NCBI GenBank assembly: GCA_905182995.1
Contig: CAJJDP010000001.1
Coordinates: forward strand, 689,170-753,169
DNA: 64,000 nt
Direction: 5' to 3'
DNA from: Paramecium octaurelia
Taxonomy: Eukaryota; Ciliophora; Oligohymenophorea; Peniculida; Parameciidae
Shown here: one piece after another, positions 27,705 to 39,648 of the stretch
How positions within the stretch are numbered: the stretch's first letter is position 1
Layout of the letters: every line of letters starts with the position of its first letter
The notes under the pieces: model-generated
Seen by the model: the letters and a program-made list of their open reading frames with translations, nothing else
Databases searched by the model: none
Told to the model about the DNA's origin: nothing
Translations under genes and position numbers: made by a program

Positions 27705-28805
27705 ATGCAATACAAAATACTATTAGTGTTATTGGCAACTGCCAGTTGTTTCAATTACCTTCCAGAAGTAGAAATAGATTTGAGTGCTCCTCCTAGACAA
27801 AGATGGAAGGAGTCAGTCAGAACAGTATTGACGTTATATGGATATGAAAATTCATTTGGACCAGTGTTCCAGTTTCACAATGAAAATACCTTCAATGTTT
27901 TGGCTCCTGAAGATTATACAACAATAGCAAAAGCAATAAGAAGGAATTTCCCAGAATATTCACTAGAATTAGAAGGAATTGTTGAAGAATTCAATAGACC
28001 AGAAGTTACATTTGAATATCTGGCTGCTTGGGCATACTTCCATGAAATCGGTCACATAACAAGCGGTACTACTGAATGCACTGGAGTGTTGTTATCATTT
28101 GGAGATCAAATAATTCATGGCAGAAATATGGATCAATATCCAGGTTAAGCAAGAAATATCGTGTTACATTTGACAATTAAGAAAGATGGAAAATATATAG
28201 GAGAATCAGTTGATTGGTATTGGTTCAAAGTTGGATTTGTTACATTGTTGAAATATAATGTTGCATCCCTTGAAGAGAATTGGAGATTTGGTGATCCCTT
28301 AAGCAAAGATCAGCTCTTGACTTTCATTTAACAAGGAGTACCTTCATTACCATGGGCATATAGAGAAGTTTTAGTGAATAATAAACTCAATACCTTTGAT
28401 TAGGTTGTATCATACCTTGAATAAAACAGAGTAGCATGCGCTCTTTACAATGTCATCGGAGGAACTGAAAAAGATTAAGGAGTGATTATTTCAAGAGATC
28501 CATTCGAAACTTATCCAACAATATCATTAAGTAGTATACCTTAAGGTTAGAACGGATACAAGTACTTGGTTTAGACAAATTATGATCATTGGTTACCAGA
28601 TCCTTAAGATGATCAAAGAAGAACCATTGCAGAAAATTTGTTAGCAAATATGTAAAGTAATCTATTTAATGAATTTGGTGTCTACTCTGTTATGGACACT
28701 TATCCTATACACAATGAAGGAACTTTCTATACAGTGATCATGAATGCCAAATACAATAGATTAATAGCATTTGGATAACCAAGTATCACATTAACTGATG
28801 AATGA
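27705..28805 (+). CDS. NAAA/acid-ceramidase-like amide hydrolase, copy 1
   Basis: A 366-residue intronless protein with a signal peptide (MQYKILLVLLATASCFN). It belongs to the linear-amide C-N hydrolases (Ntn fold) that include N-acylethanolamine acid amidase and acid ceramidase: the motif TTECTGVLL supplies the nucleophile Cys125, followed by IIHGRNMDQYPG, the hallmark H-GRN-D of the family. Further conserved parts are VISRDPFE and TNYDHW with RRTIAENLL near the C-terminus. In this family the precursor is cut just before the Cys at acidic pH, exposing it as the N-terminal nucleophile; the same is expected here. Lysosomal hydrolysis of N-acyl lipids is the likely role, with the exact substrate unknown. 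Confidence 0.87.
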
Positions 28806-28887
28806 GATAATAATATAAATGTGATGAAGTCATCATCGATAATAATATAAAATTACTTATATTTAAAATGTTATTTATAATAATAAT

Positions 28888-30019
28888 ATGAAGCTTGCAG
28901 TAATCCTGTTGATATTAGCTACAACCTACGCTTACACAATAGTTCCAACACTAGATATAGACCTAGATGGCCCAGCAAAATAGAGATTCTAGCCAGCTGT
29001 TTAATTAATCTTAAACACTTATGGATATGATGCTTCTTTTGGTGCTTTCTTTTCTTATCACAATGAAACTACCTTCAAACATTTAACATCTAAGGACTAT
29101 GCTTTATTAGCTACTTCCGTAAGAACTCATTGGCCCCAATATGCTCAAGAACTTGAAGGAATTGTGGAAGCTTTCAATAGATCTGATGTCACATTTGAAT
29201 ATATGTCTGCTTGGGCTTATTTCCATGAAATCGGTCACTCCTTATCAGTCAATATTAAAGAATGCACTGCCATATTATTATAGACTAAAGATGGTATTAT
29301 TCATGGAAGAAACATGGACCAGTCTCCAGATGCCGGTAGATTACTTGTTGTTCATTTCAAATTTATTAAAAATGGTCAATATATTGGTGAAGCTGTTGAT
29401 TAATATTGGTTTAAGACAGGTTTTGTTACCATGTTCAAATATGGAGTTGTTTCCTTGTAAGAAAACTGGAGATATGGACACTATTTGCCATTATTTATGT
29501 TATTGAAGAAAATCTCAGCAGGAACAACATCATTAGGATGGACATTTAGACATGTAAATATTTTTAAAATATATTTAGATCCTTGATTCTGACATTAATA
29601 ATTTTGATGATGCCGTTACTTATTTAGAAAATGTGATTGTCGCATGCTCACAATTCAATATTGTTGCAGGTACTGGATTCAATTAAGGCGCCATCATTTC
29701 TAGAGATCCAATCTCAACTTATCCAACATTGTTTTTCAATAACACTGGATTAGGAAACGATCAATTCTAATATATGGTTTAGACTAACTATGACCATTGG
29801 CACAAAGATCCTAAAGGTGATTAAAGAAGAACAATTGCAGAAAATTTATTGGCTAATTTAACTAGCACTATGCAAAATGAATTGGGAGTTTATAGTGTTA
29901 TAAACACTTATCCAGTTCATAATGAAGGTACCTTTTACACAGCAATTATGAATGTTGCTACAGGCAGATTCAATTACTTTGGATAAGAAGGAATTACTCC
30001 ATTTAATGATCTAGAGTGA
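28888..30019 (+). CDS. NAAA/acid-ceramidase-like amide hydrolase, copy 2
   Basis: A tandem paralog of the preceding gene: 368 residues, signal peptide MKLAVILLILATTYAYT, nucleophile Cys126 in IKECTAILL, and the same GIIHGRNMDQSPD, ISRDPISTYP, TNYDHW and RRTIAENLL blocks. Unlike copy 1 it carries one 25-nt intron, 29554-29578, after TFRH; without it the frame shifts. Copy 1 has no intron at the matching place, so gain or loss happened after duplication. The two proteins differ throughout, so the duplication is old rather than a recent identical copy. The gene is only 82 bp after copy 1 and converges on the potassium channel with 33 bp between. Confidence 0.87.
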
Positions 30020-30052
30020 TTCTTTATAAAATCATAATAAAATCAATAATCA

Positions 30053-33000
30053 TCATTCTGGAGCTATCTATTTTTTGTTTATTATTTTCCTGGCTTATTT
30101 CCTAAATTTCAATATATCTTTATAGGCATTCATTTAAGTAGCAAAAGACACAGGTTTAACTTCCAATATTGTTGGATCTTTATTCTTATATTTCTTGATA
30201 AATTCAGCTGGATAGAGAAAATATTTAATATAAAGAGTCATATTGCTTAAAAATTTAGGATGATACTTAGTTGATATTTATAAATTTGCTAAATTATTAT
30301 GAGGTTAATAGAATTTAAAATCTTTCTTGTTTTCGAAATTTTCTACTTCTTAAAAATTATTGTTTAATTTATTATTAAGTTCTAAAACTAATAAATCTAA
30401 TTTAATTTAATCCTTCAAAGTTAAGGCATTGCTTTTTCTTTATATTCTTTATTAAATTAAGTTAAGATTCTATTTTTGAACTACCATGGTCTGAAACTTT
30501 GGTTGTATTCGTGGTTTATCAATTTCTTTGGAAACTTTTAATTATTTTAGTCTTTTTATAAAAGAAAAAGCTTATTAAAATTTCACTTTAACCTTTTTAG
30601 CTTTCTCCTCTTATTCATGATTATCAATAGTATTATTGTTATTGTTATTGCTATTATTATTGTCATTTAATTTTTTTAATGCTGATTTCATAAAGTTCTA
30701 TTTCATAGGACTAATTGCTGATTTTAAAGGATCAGTTTGCTAATTTGTTACTTAAAGTGCAGTTTCCTTATTAATTTCTGAATCTTAAGATTATGCCTTT
30801 TCGTTAGAATTTAATGTTTTTGTATTAGGTGAATTAGACAAACTAGTAATGGATAACTTAGGTTATTATTGTTGCTCAATCAACTACGAAGAAGATTTTC
30901 TGGGAATCATAGGAGAAATACTAGATTTTCTTGCTTACAGTTTTTTCATTTGATTCATTTCTAATAATCTGGTTGTTCTTGTTTATCGAGGAACCTTTGA
31001 AGAGGATAGCAGTGATGGTCTCTATAAATCTTAAACAATCTCATCCTTTTCTTCATCAGAGCTAGATGAATGTTAAGGAGATCCTTAAGCACCACTATTG
31101 AAATTTGGGCTAGTTGCATTATTTTCGATATCTAAATCATAGAGTTGAGTTTCTTGCCAGAAATCATCCTAGATGTATTCAGCTGTTTCTTTCAGCAATT
31201 TGCAATCCAACAAAGCATTATTATATATGAAATGATTTTCATTTTTATTGGCATGTTTTCGAACTGTCCATTCTCGAACTTATTCCTTAACAAAGTTATA
31301 AGATTTAATAATTCTCTCTTTATCTGGACAAAAGTGAAGTAAGGGGCAATCTTTCGAATGATGCTCTCTTGACTAACAAACATAACATGATATATCTAAA
31401 TTTTTTAGGGAAAGCTTGGAGAAATTATATAATAGATTGTCTCTAATTTAACAAAACTTTTCTCTATCTTCTTGAAAATCTTTCAGGATCTTTAAGAACG
31501 CTAACCTAGGTAATATTAGTAATTTAGTGAAGCCAACGCTCTTATAAACTTCTTTTTACTCTTACCCAGTAATAAATTCATATAATCCAAAGATACATCC
31601 AGGAGTTAATTTATGGAATGTTGTACCAGGAGAAAATATTTGATCAGACAACTGGACTTCAACTTCACCTGATTCGATAAATGTAAGATAATTATTCTAA
31701 TAGGAATCAGGTTCTAAGGAATAATCGATTATATTTTCTGGTTGGATGGAAACAGTTCTAATCTTTTTCACTAGAGCCTTTTTGAATTCATGAGAAAAGT
31801 TTTTCTTAAAAAGGGAGCAGTTATTGAGAACAACTGAATTGGCTTCAACCATTAATTCTTCTCTTAATTATTCCGACAATTAATCAATAATTGCTTATTC
31901 TTCATTTGATTATTGAGTATTTTCCATTTCCCAATAATAATTTAAGTATTCTCTGATTTAAAATTGTAATTAAAAACTGATTTTCTTTTTAGTCATATAA
32001 GTGTTAATAATTCGTAATTTCTAGAGTTTCTACTCACTATATTTAGAGATCTCATCAATAATGGCTCCCACAGTATTAACACTATAAGGCAACTGAATAC
32101 TAAATATCATTATAAAGATAATGCAAATAATATATTCTAGATTGGCTAAAATTAGATGAATTATTACATTAAGGAGTTAAATCACCATATCCAACAGTAA
32201 ACATAGTAACAGTGCAAAAGTAAAAGGATCTTAAATATCTTTCGGCCCAATTATTATCTTCTAAATGATATTTGTCTATCCAACTTGATCCTAGATATTA
32301 TAGACCGTAATTGCCTACCTAATTATATATATAATATCATACTCCATACCAAATGCAAGTTGCAACATGTAAAATGAAAATTAAAAATATAATCAATTTT
32401 ACTAACTCTAAAATTGAAGCAGTAACCTTTGTCAAATTTAATACTTCCTCACTCAATCTTATTAGTTTCGTAATGTTTTAGTACTAACCAACAAATGTTA
32501 ATAAACCAACTAAAATATATTGCTTTTCATTTCGATATTCATCCCAATCTAAAAACATTAACACAAATAAGTATATGACCGATATGGCGTCACAACCATA
32601 TGCCTTACTTATGACATGATTAAAGATTTTAGATCTTTCATTAACAATAAGTCCGAATTAATAATAAGCAGTGTTCAAATTGAGAAGAATATCCAGCATC
32701 AACAGTACTGTCATAATGACTGTTAGGATGAACAATTGATTCGAGTATAAAAATTCTTACTCAAAAGATATATCCATAGGAATCAAGATGATGAAATATA
32801 TTCGAGAGAATGACAGACAACTGTCCCATAAAATCTTTTTCCTCTCTTCAGGCTGAAATATTCTGATATTTTAATCCCAATATTCAATTTTTTATTTAAT
32901 TGTTTAACCTATTCTATTTATCATTTTTTCAACATTCTAACTAATTGAGGGCACCTTTGGCAGATTCATATTTTTAATCATACCCAAAGGTCTGAAATTA

Positions 33001-33485
33001 AATTATCTCTGACCAAATATTTTTGGATCATAACTAGAAGCGGAGTCGTTTAGAATATCTAAATGATGCTTCTGCAATCTACTAAAAAGATGCATGGAAC
33101 GCATAAACCTATTAAAGAATCTTCTTATCTATAGATATCTCATCATGTCTTCCCCCACTGTTGATTATGAATTTCTTAATTTTGAAAAATTAGTTTAAAA
33201 CGATGTTTGAGTACCTCCATTTGGATTAGCTTTAGCAATCAATATTTCGTTGGTTTTGCAGCCTTCAAAACTTGGTGACATTATTGGACTCATATTAAAA
33301 CTAATTTGTTTGTCTTTAGAATTAGGTGGAGGCATTGCATCCTCATATTGTCTTTTTAATTCGGGCACTGGAAAGCCATGCTCTGATAAAGACTTTTGAC
33401 TCAGGAAATCGACATATTCATCTTTTGGAAAATCATTTATGATGAAGTTATTAACTCCTAATTCTGTTTCTAAAGTTAGATGCAT
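30053..33485 (-). CDS. Voltage/cyclic-nucleotide-gated potassium channel with CCHC zinc knuckle
   Basis: An 1128-residue channel. The cytosolic N-terminus is about 170 residues; six membrane segments follow, with a weakly charged S4-like stretch (NITKLIRL). The pore has the K+ selectivity motif TVGYGDLTP at about residue 422. After the S6 helix comes a C-linker and a cyclic-nucleotide-binding domain at about 560-670 (LTPGCIFGLYEF). Directly after it lies CYVCQSREHHSKDCP (about 685), a C-x2-C-x4-H-x4-C zinc knuckle. The long C-terminus is Ser/Gln/Lys-rich. Introns: 32319-32342 and 32146-32167, both near the pore, restore the frame. Paramecium has many K+ channels of this general layout controlling ciliary beating. 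Start ATG 33485 is the first in frame. Confidence 0.88.
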
Positions 33486-33610
33486 AAAGAAAATTAAATT
33501 GAAAGCAATTAATTAATATTTTATTTACTAAATTAAATACTTAGTATTTTTATTACACTTATACTGATAAACCTAACACATCTGAATAAGGAAATATCTA
33601 AAAAATTGAT

Positions 33611-34468
33611 TCAATTAAATATTTTTACATTTAAATCAAAAATTGCATTCTTTTTCTCCATTATCGCTTAAGTATACCATTATTTAAACTCTTATTATTA
33701 TCCTATCTGACTGATTTTTAATAATTAGTAATTTTTTAAGTCTGCCAAATCTCTGTTAATCTCTTTTTCAAATTTTTATGATAAATTTCCCTCTATTTAT
33801 TTCAAGGCTTCATTGAAATATTGTTCAAAAATGCAATTGGTATGATTTATAATCAAGAACCAGAGAAATTATGTCTAATTTTATCTCAAATCCTGATTAG
33901 GATATCTGTGAAAATAATTGTAACTTTATAAGTAATATTTATCAAATTTTGCTAAGTTTTGAGGTAATATTTTTGAATTCGCTCCTAATTCTTCTTGGAT
34001 AAACTATAATAAATTATAATTAGTTTAATAAACTTTATAAATAATTATGTTTCTGAAATATATTAAGGAATAATAATTCTCAATTTTATCAAATTCCATC
34101 ACACCAAAACTATACCTAGTATGAATTTCATAATACATTGGAATCCAAAATTTATAAATGCTTCTCAAATAATTGAGTATTTTTCATTTTTGTTTTACTG
34201 GATATTTTTTCTAGGATTATAAAAGTCTTGATATTTTTGAATTAAGCAATATATATTTAGATAATAAAGAATATCCTATTATTAACTTGTTAGACAGTAA
34301 TTTAAATTTATAAGTAGGTCCTCTAATAATACTTTTATTATCATATCCAAAAATTCCTAAAAATTTTATTAATTATAAAATCAATTCAAGATCGGATAGT
34401 ATAAATTAATAATAAAAAATTATAGGATAAACTAAATATATTCTTATCGGCAAATTCTAAATTATTGA
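33611..34468 (-). pseudogene. Probable relic gene with one in-frame TGA
   Basis: One minus-strand frame of 286 codons reads like protein on both sides of a single TGA at 34184-34186. Upstream of it: FLGIFGYDNKSII and RGPTYKFKLLSNKLIIGYS; downstream: FWIPMYYEIHTRYSFGVME, KILPQNLAKFDKYYL and RQNQTQFLWFLIINHTNC, then stop at 33611-33613. No intron of allowed size removes the TGA without breaking the frame (the best candidate is 35 nt). No ATG begins the frame; upstream are TGAs and AT-rich DNA. This looks like a decaying gene that lost its 5' end, or a gene split in two. The family is not recognised. Confidence 0.45.
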
Positions 34469-35148
34469 TGGTCATAGGTAAGAAATTCAAAGTATAAGAA
34501 TTTTTTTATGAATGAAATGAAATCTTATGTTCCTGTTTAGAATATCAACAAATTAAAGAAGAGTTAAGTAAGAGAATTAATTTATAATTATATTGAATGA
34601 TTATTTTTATAATATAAAAAACTGATTTTTATTGGAAAATCAATAATTTTATTTTGGTAAAGACTTTTTAACATTTCACTATCAATAATTCTGTCAAATC
34701 AATTCATAATAAGAGAGATTAAGCTTATAATATGAGGATTAGAAAATAAAATTAATATATGTTTGCTCTCGAATGAAAAGTTAAAATAATTGTACAATGT
34801 TATTATATGGTGTTGTATGAGAATAAAAAATTGAATTCAATAAGTGTTGAAATTTATAATCTATTTAATGATAATATTACTTATACTAAAGATTTTTAAC
34901 AGAAATTATAAATCTGTGGCATGAGTCTATATATTTTTTTAAGAGTATGTTTCGAGTAATAATATTCTTATGTTAATAATGAGATTAATATATTTTATTA
35001 GTTGTTAACAAATAATTTAAAAATAAATATAAAAATGATTTAGCTCATTCTTTGTTTGTTCTGCGCAGCTCTAGGGCTATTACAATCGTAGAGTTATAAT
35101 TAATATTGGAATAATTGTTGAAATTATAATAAAAATATTAAATCTCTT
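34469..35148. other. AT-rich spacer
   Basis: About 680 bp, extremely A/T-rich. It contains a 28-codon frame at 35036-35122 that looks like a signal peptide (MIQLILCLFCAALGLLQS) but stops at once; it could be the remnant of a secreted-protein exon. Nothing else is supportable. Confidence 0.45.
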
Positions 35149-36154
35149 ATGTCATTCAACCCCAATATGAGTGAAATAAGATTAACTAATTAATCTCCAA
35201 ATAGAAACTTTAATCCTATGAATTCCTCTATGCAATTCATACCAGATCTTAATCTTGACAACCAACCTGATGACTAAATTTCTCCTAGAAAGGAAATAAT
35301 TAAGAAAGGAATTTTGAAGACTTTTTATTATTAGGTATTATGATATATAGATGTAGGATGTGAAAAGAAGAAAGTTGATTGGCTGTAATATATATGTGAA
35401 CGAAATGAATGAATAGTAATTATAATTATCTAAAAGAGGAAGTAAATTTTATTACAATAACTAAAGTGACTTGCAGGATATGCATGAATGAGGAAGAAAC
35501 CTCAAGATTTATTATGCCTTGCGCATGTAAAGGAAGTCTGTAATATATACATGAAGAGTGTTTAAAACTTTGGATCCTTTAGAAAAATGGCATAGAAGAT
35601 GTATTTAAAGACAGAGTACGTATTAAAAATAACGAATTAGATTAAATGTGAATTATGTTCACAAAAATTTCGTATGCGTATGCAATTACACAATCACTTT
35701 GAGAAATCTCGATTTTGGGAAGTACCAAAACACTAAAAGATATGTTGGCTTATTTAACTTTTCTTTATTTTTGCTATAATTAGTTCTATTGCTGGTACAA
35801 AATTTATACTATATAGTATTATTTACAAAATTTGGGTTATCTAACATAGGAGTAGATGCTGTCATGACTTTGTTGATAGTGCTATGTTTAATTTTAATAG
35901 TATATCTTGCTGCAAGTTTTATTGCTTTTCATTAAGTAGAAATGATTGAGAATTGGGCAATAAGTAATTATCGACCAAGAAGAGATACGAAATAGGGTAG
36001 CTTTTTTTAATTATAATCTTAAATGGGATAAAGTGTAACCGGTAGTCCTATAGTTCGGAAAAAGACAGCATCGGTTCATCCAAATGGACTAAATAACTTA
36101 TAAGTTATCTAAGTCAACTAACTCATGACAAGTACAAATATCTCTGAATAATGA
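35149..36154 (+). CDS. RING-CH (MARCH-type) membrane E3 ligase, copy 1
   Basis: A 303-residue protein. The RING-CH finger (C4HC3) runs TCRICMNEEE, MPCACKGSLQYIHEECLKLW, then IKCELCSQKF. Two hydrophobic segments follow (WLIQLFFIFAIISSIA and LLIVLCLILIVYLAASFIAF), and a Ser/Gln-rich C-terminus. This is the MARCH architecture: membrane-anchored ligases that ubiquitylate membrane proteins for sorting. Four introns: 35335-35356, 35442-35466 (ends AAG), 35616-35640 (inside the RING) and 35795-35816. Comparison with the next gene supports all the joins. ATG 35149 was chosen because the frame above it hits TGA at once. Confidence 0.82.
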
Positions 36155-36200
36155 ATTATTTATATTATTTAATTGCACAATACTTTTGAATTTTTGATTA

Positions 36201-37024
36201 ATGGCTGATGATAGGAACGATGCAACTTCTTAGAATAATAATTTCATCTTTTTAAATACTTCTGAGTAGGGAATTAATGAAAATGTTCAAAGTTAGAAAT
36301 TCAGAAAAAAAAAATTAAAGACTATTTATTCAAAAGTAAAATATTGGATTAGTCTAGAGGATTTGATAAGGAAGAAAATAGTTGGTTGTAGAATATATAC
36401 AAATGAGTTAAATGGACAATTTCCATACGAAAAAAGTATGGATTTAATTAATTAGATAAAATTTGCAGAATATGCATATAAGATGATTAATCTTCACAAT
36501 TCATTTCACCATGTAAATGTAAAGGTTCAACAGAGTTTGTCCATGAAGAATGCTTAAAAATGTGGGTTTTATAATAATTCGGTGTGAATAAGATATTTAA
36601 TCGAGAAGTAGTAGTTTTATAAATATATTTTTAGTTATACTGCGAAATTTGTAAATATAAATTAGAATATAGAGTAAATTTTGTTAATCGATTTGATATG
36701 TTTCAAATCAGAAATATCAAATTGTCAACAAAACTTTGCTGGATCATTCAGGTAATCATTATGGCATTATGCATTTATGCATAAATTTCAATCGTCCAAA
36801 GATTTGGAATCAATTCTTTGTCAACAATCTCAATATTTATAGCAATCTGTTTGGTAATCCTTGTGATAATTATACAATTTTGCTTTAGTGTTTTATCAGC
36901 TGTTAAAATAGAAATGGTGGAGAAGTGGGAATTTTATAATTATAAGCCTTCTTGTAGAATTTTGAATGGCCAACTTGAAATGCCTGGCAATTTTTTAAAG
37001 GTCAATTTGATTCACTGTCTTTGA
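36201..37024 (+). CDS. RING-CH (MARCH-type) membrane E3 ligase, copy 2
   Basis: A diverged tandem paralog of the previous gene, 46 bp downstream, 258 residues. It shares the pre-RING motif IVGCRIY (copy 1 has LIGCNIY), the RING-CH elements ICRICIQDD, SPCKCKGSTEFVHEECLKMW and LYCEICKYKL, and two membrane helices, the second being IFIAICLVILVIIIQFCF. The C-terminal tail is shorter. Introns: 36436-36455 (20 nt, the shortest found) and 36608-36634 (27 nt, no in-frame TGA); the second matches in position the intron inside the RING of copy 1. The copies share only part of their intron set. Confidence 0.8.
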
Positions 37025-37082
37025 GTATAGATTCTTCTAATATTGTGCTCAAAATATATAATATTAAATAAATTATTAATTT

Positions 37083-37676
37083 ATGTCGAAATAGTAATGG
37101 ACACTATTGACTACAGACACTTAAAAACTATAATTATTTGGTATGCAAGTTAAAGTCACAACCAATTATGGAGATGTATTTCAAGGACTAATATATTATT
37201 GTGATGAATCAATCATTATTTTAAGTATGACTGAAATAGGAATATAATAGAAAATGAAGAGGACTTCTTTTTAATCAATCAACAATCGATATAAGATTTG
37301 CAAACTATTGATATTCAAGATCCTAAAGTATACGTTCCAATAAGCGTAGTAAACGTTATCAAATTTATTGGCAATCGATTTGGCAGCTATGGCATAAGAG
37401 ATGATAAAAAAGGAGATGAAGGAACCTCATCAGCAATTATTTGATCATCTATAAAAATTATATAGAGATGTTGATTGGAAAGATTAGGAGATCATCATAC
37501 CATCTATTTCGATTAGAATTTCACCGCCTTATAAATCAGGTAACATAATTTGTGATTTTACTCATAGATAATATCTCAGGGGAAAATAAATTGGGAGTTG
37601 AAAGACTAAGGAAAATTGTAAAGTATATAATAATGAACTTTTTATGTAGGTTGATAAATATGCCAAAAATTTTTGA
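37083..37676 (+). CDS. LSM12: LSM12 homolog
   Basis: A 161-residue protein. The N-terminal Sm-like beta-barrel includes VKVTTNYGDVFQGLIYYCD, followed by a variable stretch. The C-terminal anticodon-binding (AD) domain reads LFDHLQKLYRDVDWKDQEI, then ISIRISPPYKSDNISG and LGVERLRKIVDKYAKNF, which follows the animal and yeast LSM12 pattern closely. LSM12 binds RNA and is linked to ataxin-2 and mRNA control. Four introns in under 600 bp: 37225-37250, 37328-37349, 37540-37567 and 37618-37649; all are needed to keep the AD domain in frame. Intron density here contrasts with the 22-kb single exon nearby. Confidence 0.85.
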
Positions 37677-37742
37677 ATATAGTTAAACATTATATAGATA
37701 AATATAATATTTTTACATTGCAATTTTGCAATATTTAATTTT

Positions 37743-38295
37743 ATGAATAATCGAGAAGAGGAGAAACAGACCCAATAAATAGACGATACGTAAATATTTA
37801 ATTTAAGTAAGAGCAAATAATAACGATGAGGAATAGAGAAAATAATATTTATAAGATTTGTAAAAACGAGTAAAAGAATCTAGAAAACAACCTGATTGCT
37901 TTGAATGCTGTTTTGCATATTGGTTATTTATCTTATTAGGATTTGTGTTTAGACAACTCTTCTAAAAAAAAATAGATGAAACACCTGATGGTTGTGATTT
38001 CATTGGATTAATTATATCAATACTTTTGATTGTGTTTTCATTCTCTGCTTTTTGCAGATGCATTGATGGCTTTTGCATTTTAATACCTTGCAAAAATACT
38101 AGTTGCTTTCATTTATCTTTAAGATTCCATGATCTCAACAACCTTATCAATTTTTAGACATGCAAATGGGGTTTAATTGTATTGACCATCATATGGCTAC
38201 TCAATTATAGCTGCATTGTATTTTGGCCAATGTTTATCTTCCTGTTGATAACTTGGATATTGGTATTAGTTTGGAAGGCAATGGAAAATGAATGA
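37743..38295 (+). CDS. Small Cys-rich multi-pass membrane protein, 176 aa
   Basis: Not assigned to a family. One intron at 37790-37811 (22 nt) gives 176 residues: a charged Gln-rich N-terminus of about 50 residues, a cysteine pair (CFECCFAYW) leading into a first hydrophobic helix, a second helix (FIGLIISILLIVFSFSAF), a Cys-rich loop (CRCIDGFCILIPCKNTSC), and two further helices at the C-terminus (LIVLTIIWLLN and FIFLLITWILVLVW). Probably four membrane passes. Without the intron the frame meets TGA after 28 codons. Confidence 0.65.
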
Positions 38296-38363
38296 TAGAT
38301 TTATTGAATAATAATTTTAAAACCAAAAAGAAGCAAAAACGATTTTTAATAATAATATAAATT

Positions 38364-38827
38364 ATGATTAAGGCAATTCTCATCTGTGTCTTATTATTAT
38401 CAGTAACTGCAGGACATGTAAGAAAAAGTCACAAAGCAGTCCATAATAAATAAGCAAGGACCTTTAATAGTGCATTCTTTGAATTTGAAAATTTGGGAGA
38501 TAAAGATTACCATTTGAGTGCAAAAGAATCATGTAATTACTTTATTCTCTATTCTTGTTAGAACATTGGGCACAAATTACAACAGACGTAGAAACTTAAA
38601 CCAAAAAGCACACATCATTCACAGAAACTCATGCTGAATATGTTCCAGGAGTTGTTGGAGAAGTACTCGATCTTTCAAACAACGCTGGTGTTATTTCCTA
38701 CACGGCAACCGATATCAATGGAAATATTCTTGAATCTGAAACAGGAAGTGATTTGGCTAGTAAATTGAATGCTGCCTATCTTGAAATGACTTCAAAAATT
38801 TAGGATTCAACAGCAGAATCTCTTTGA
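38364..38827 (+). CDS. Small secreted protein of unknown function, 144 aa
   Basis: MIKAILICVLLLSVTAGHV is a clear signal peptide. The mature part is about 125 residues, rich in Thr, Ser, Glu and His, without cysteines after the signal peptide, so no disulfide fold. A 29-nt intron (38533-38561) joins AKESQHWAQITTDVE in frame. The C-terminus is helical (SDLASKLNAAYLEMTSKIQ). I recognise no family; a granule-content or coat protein is a guess. Confidence 0.65.
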
Positions 38828-39648
38828 GATTTATAATATAAACATAAACAAATATCATAATTAAAATCTTTAGAATTTAGAGCTCTTTCTTAAAAATTAT
38901 CGATTTGTAAGAGTCCCAATAAAAATACAGTTTAATTTTATCCATCCATTTTCACTGTTATGTGCAGTACACAAAAGCGTATCATAGCAAAAGAAATTAT
39001 TATGCTAAAAATAAATAAACCTGTTATTAAAGTGATCAATTAAATTTTTTGATTCAAAGAATTAAATGAACAAACAGAAATTATTTTTGCCTCATCTCTT
39101 TGTCCACTTAAAGAAATAAGGGTACTTGCATTCTATTTTGATCAAGAAGACAAAAAAGTCAGAGTTATTTTATATCACTTAATTAATTTTGGGAAAGTGA
39201 TTGTTTTTGAAACAATAGTTTTTAAATATTAAATATTATTTAAGTATAGCAAAAAATATTGAGTTCTTGCATGACTTTGTTATGATCGAAGTTAGAGAGA
39301 TTTAAAAAACAAGAGTTCTAAGGAGGCTATTTTCATTTGTTGAAATAAGATCATTTCATTAATTTACTAGGCTGAAAAAAAATCCTAAAAATATGAAATT
39401 CCAACGCTATTTTGAGTGAAAACTATGATCTCATTGAAATTTGAACAAGATCGGATTACTGATTGAAATATTAAAACTTAAAAATTCAAACGGGATTATA
39501 TAGCAATGAAAAGGGAATGACTATTCATTATTTTAACAGAAAATTATAAATGTTTATAAATTATAATCCTAATGATGAGAGGAAAAAACGAATTTTCTAG
39601 TTATTTTAAGGATTATGAGATTACAATATTCATTATTATTTTTATTTC
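38828..39648. other. 821-bp gene-poor stretch upstream of the giant gene
   Basis: AT-rich, with several open but low-complexity frames. One plus-strand frame near 39065-39260 (ELNEQTEIIFASSLCPLKE at its start) reads fairly like protein but has no ATG, no splice partner and no family match. It probably includes the promoter of the giant gene at its 3' end. Confidence 0.45.

Noticed and set aside
28021..28080. HEIGH sequence in both amidases, matching the zinc-protease HExxH motif
   Set aside because: It lies directly before the family's catalytic Cys and GRN-D motif. The rest of both proteins follows the NAAA/acid-ceramidase pattern and no further zinc ligand context is seen.
35036..35122. 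28-codon frame like a signal peptide upstream of RING-CH copy 1
   Set aside because: It ends at TGA after 28 codons. The downstream gene starts well at its own ATG, and no intron joins the two sensibly.
39065..39270. Open plus-strand frame (ELNEQTEIIFAS...) in the gap before the giant gene
   Set aside because: No ATG, no splice partner and no family; with only TGA as stop, such frames are common in AT-rich DNA.
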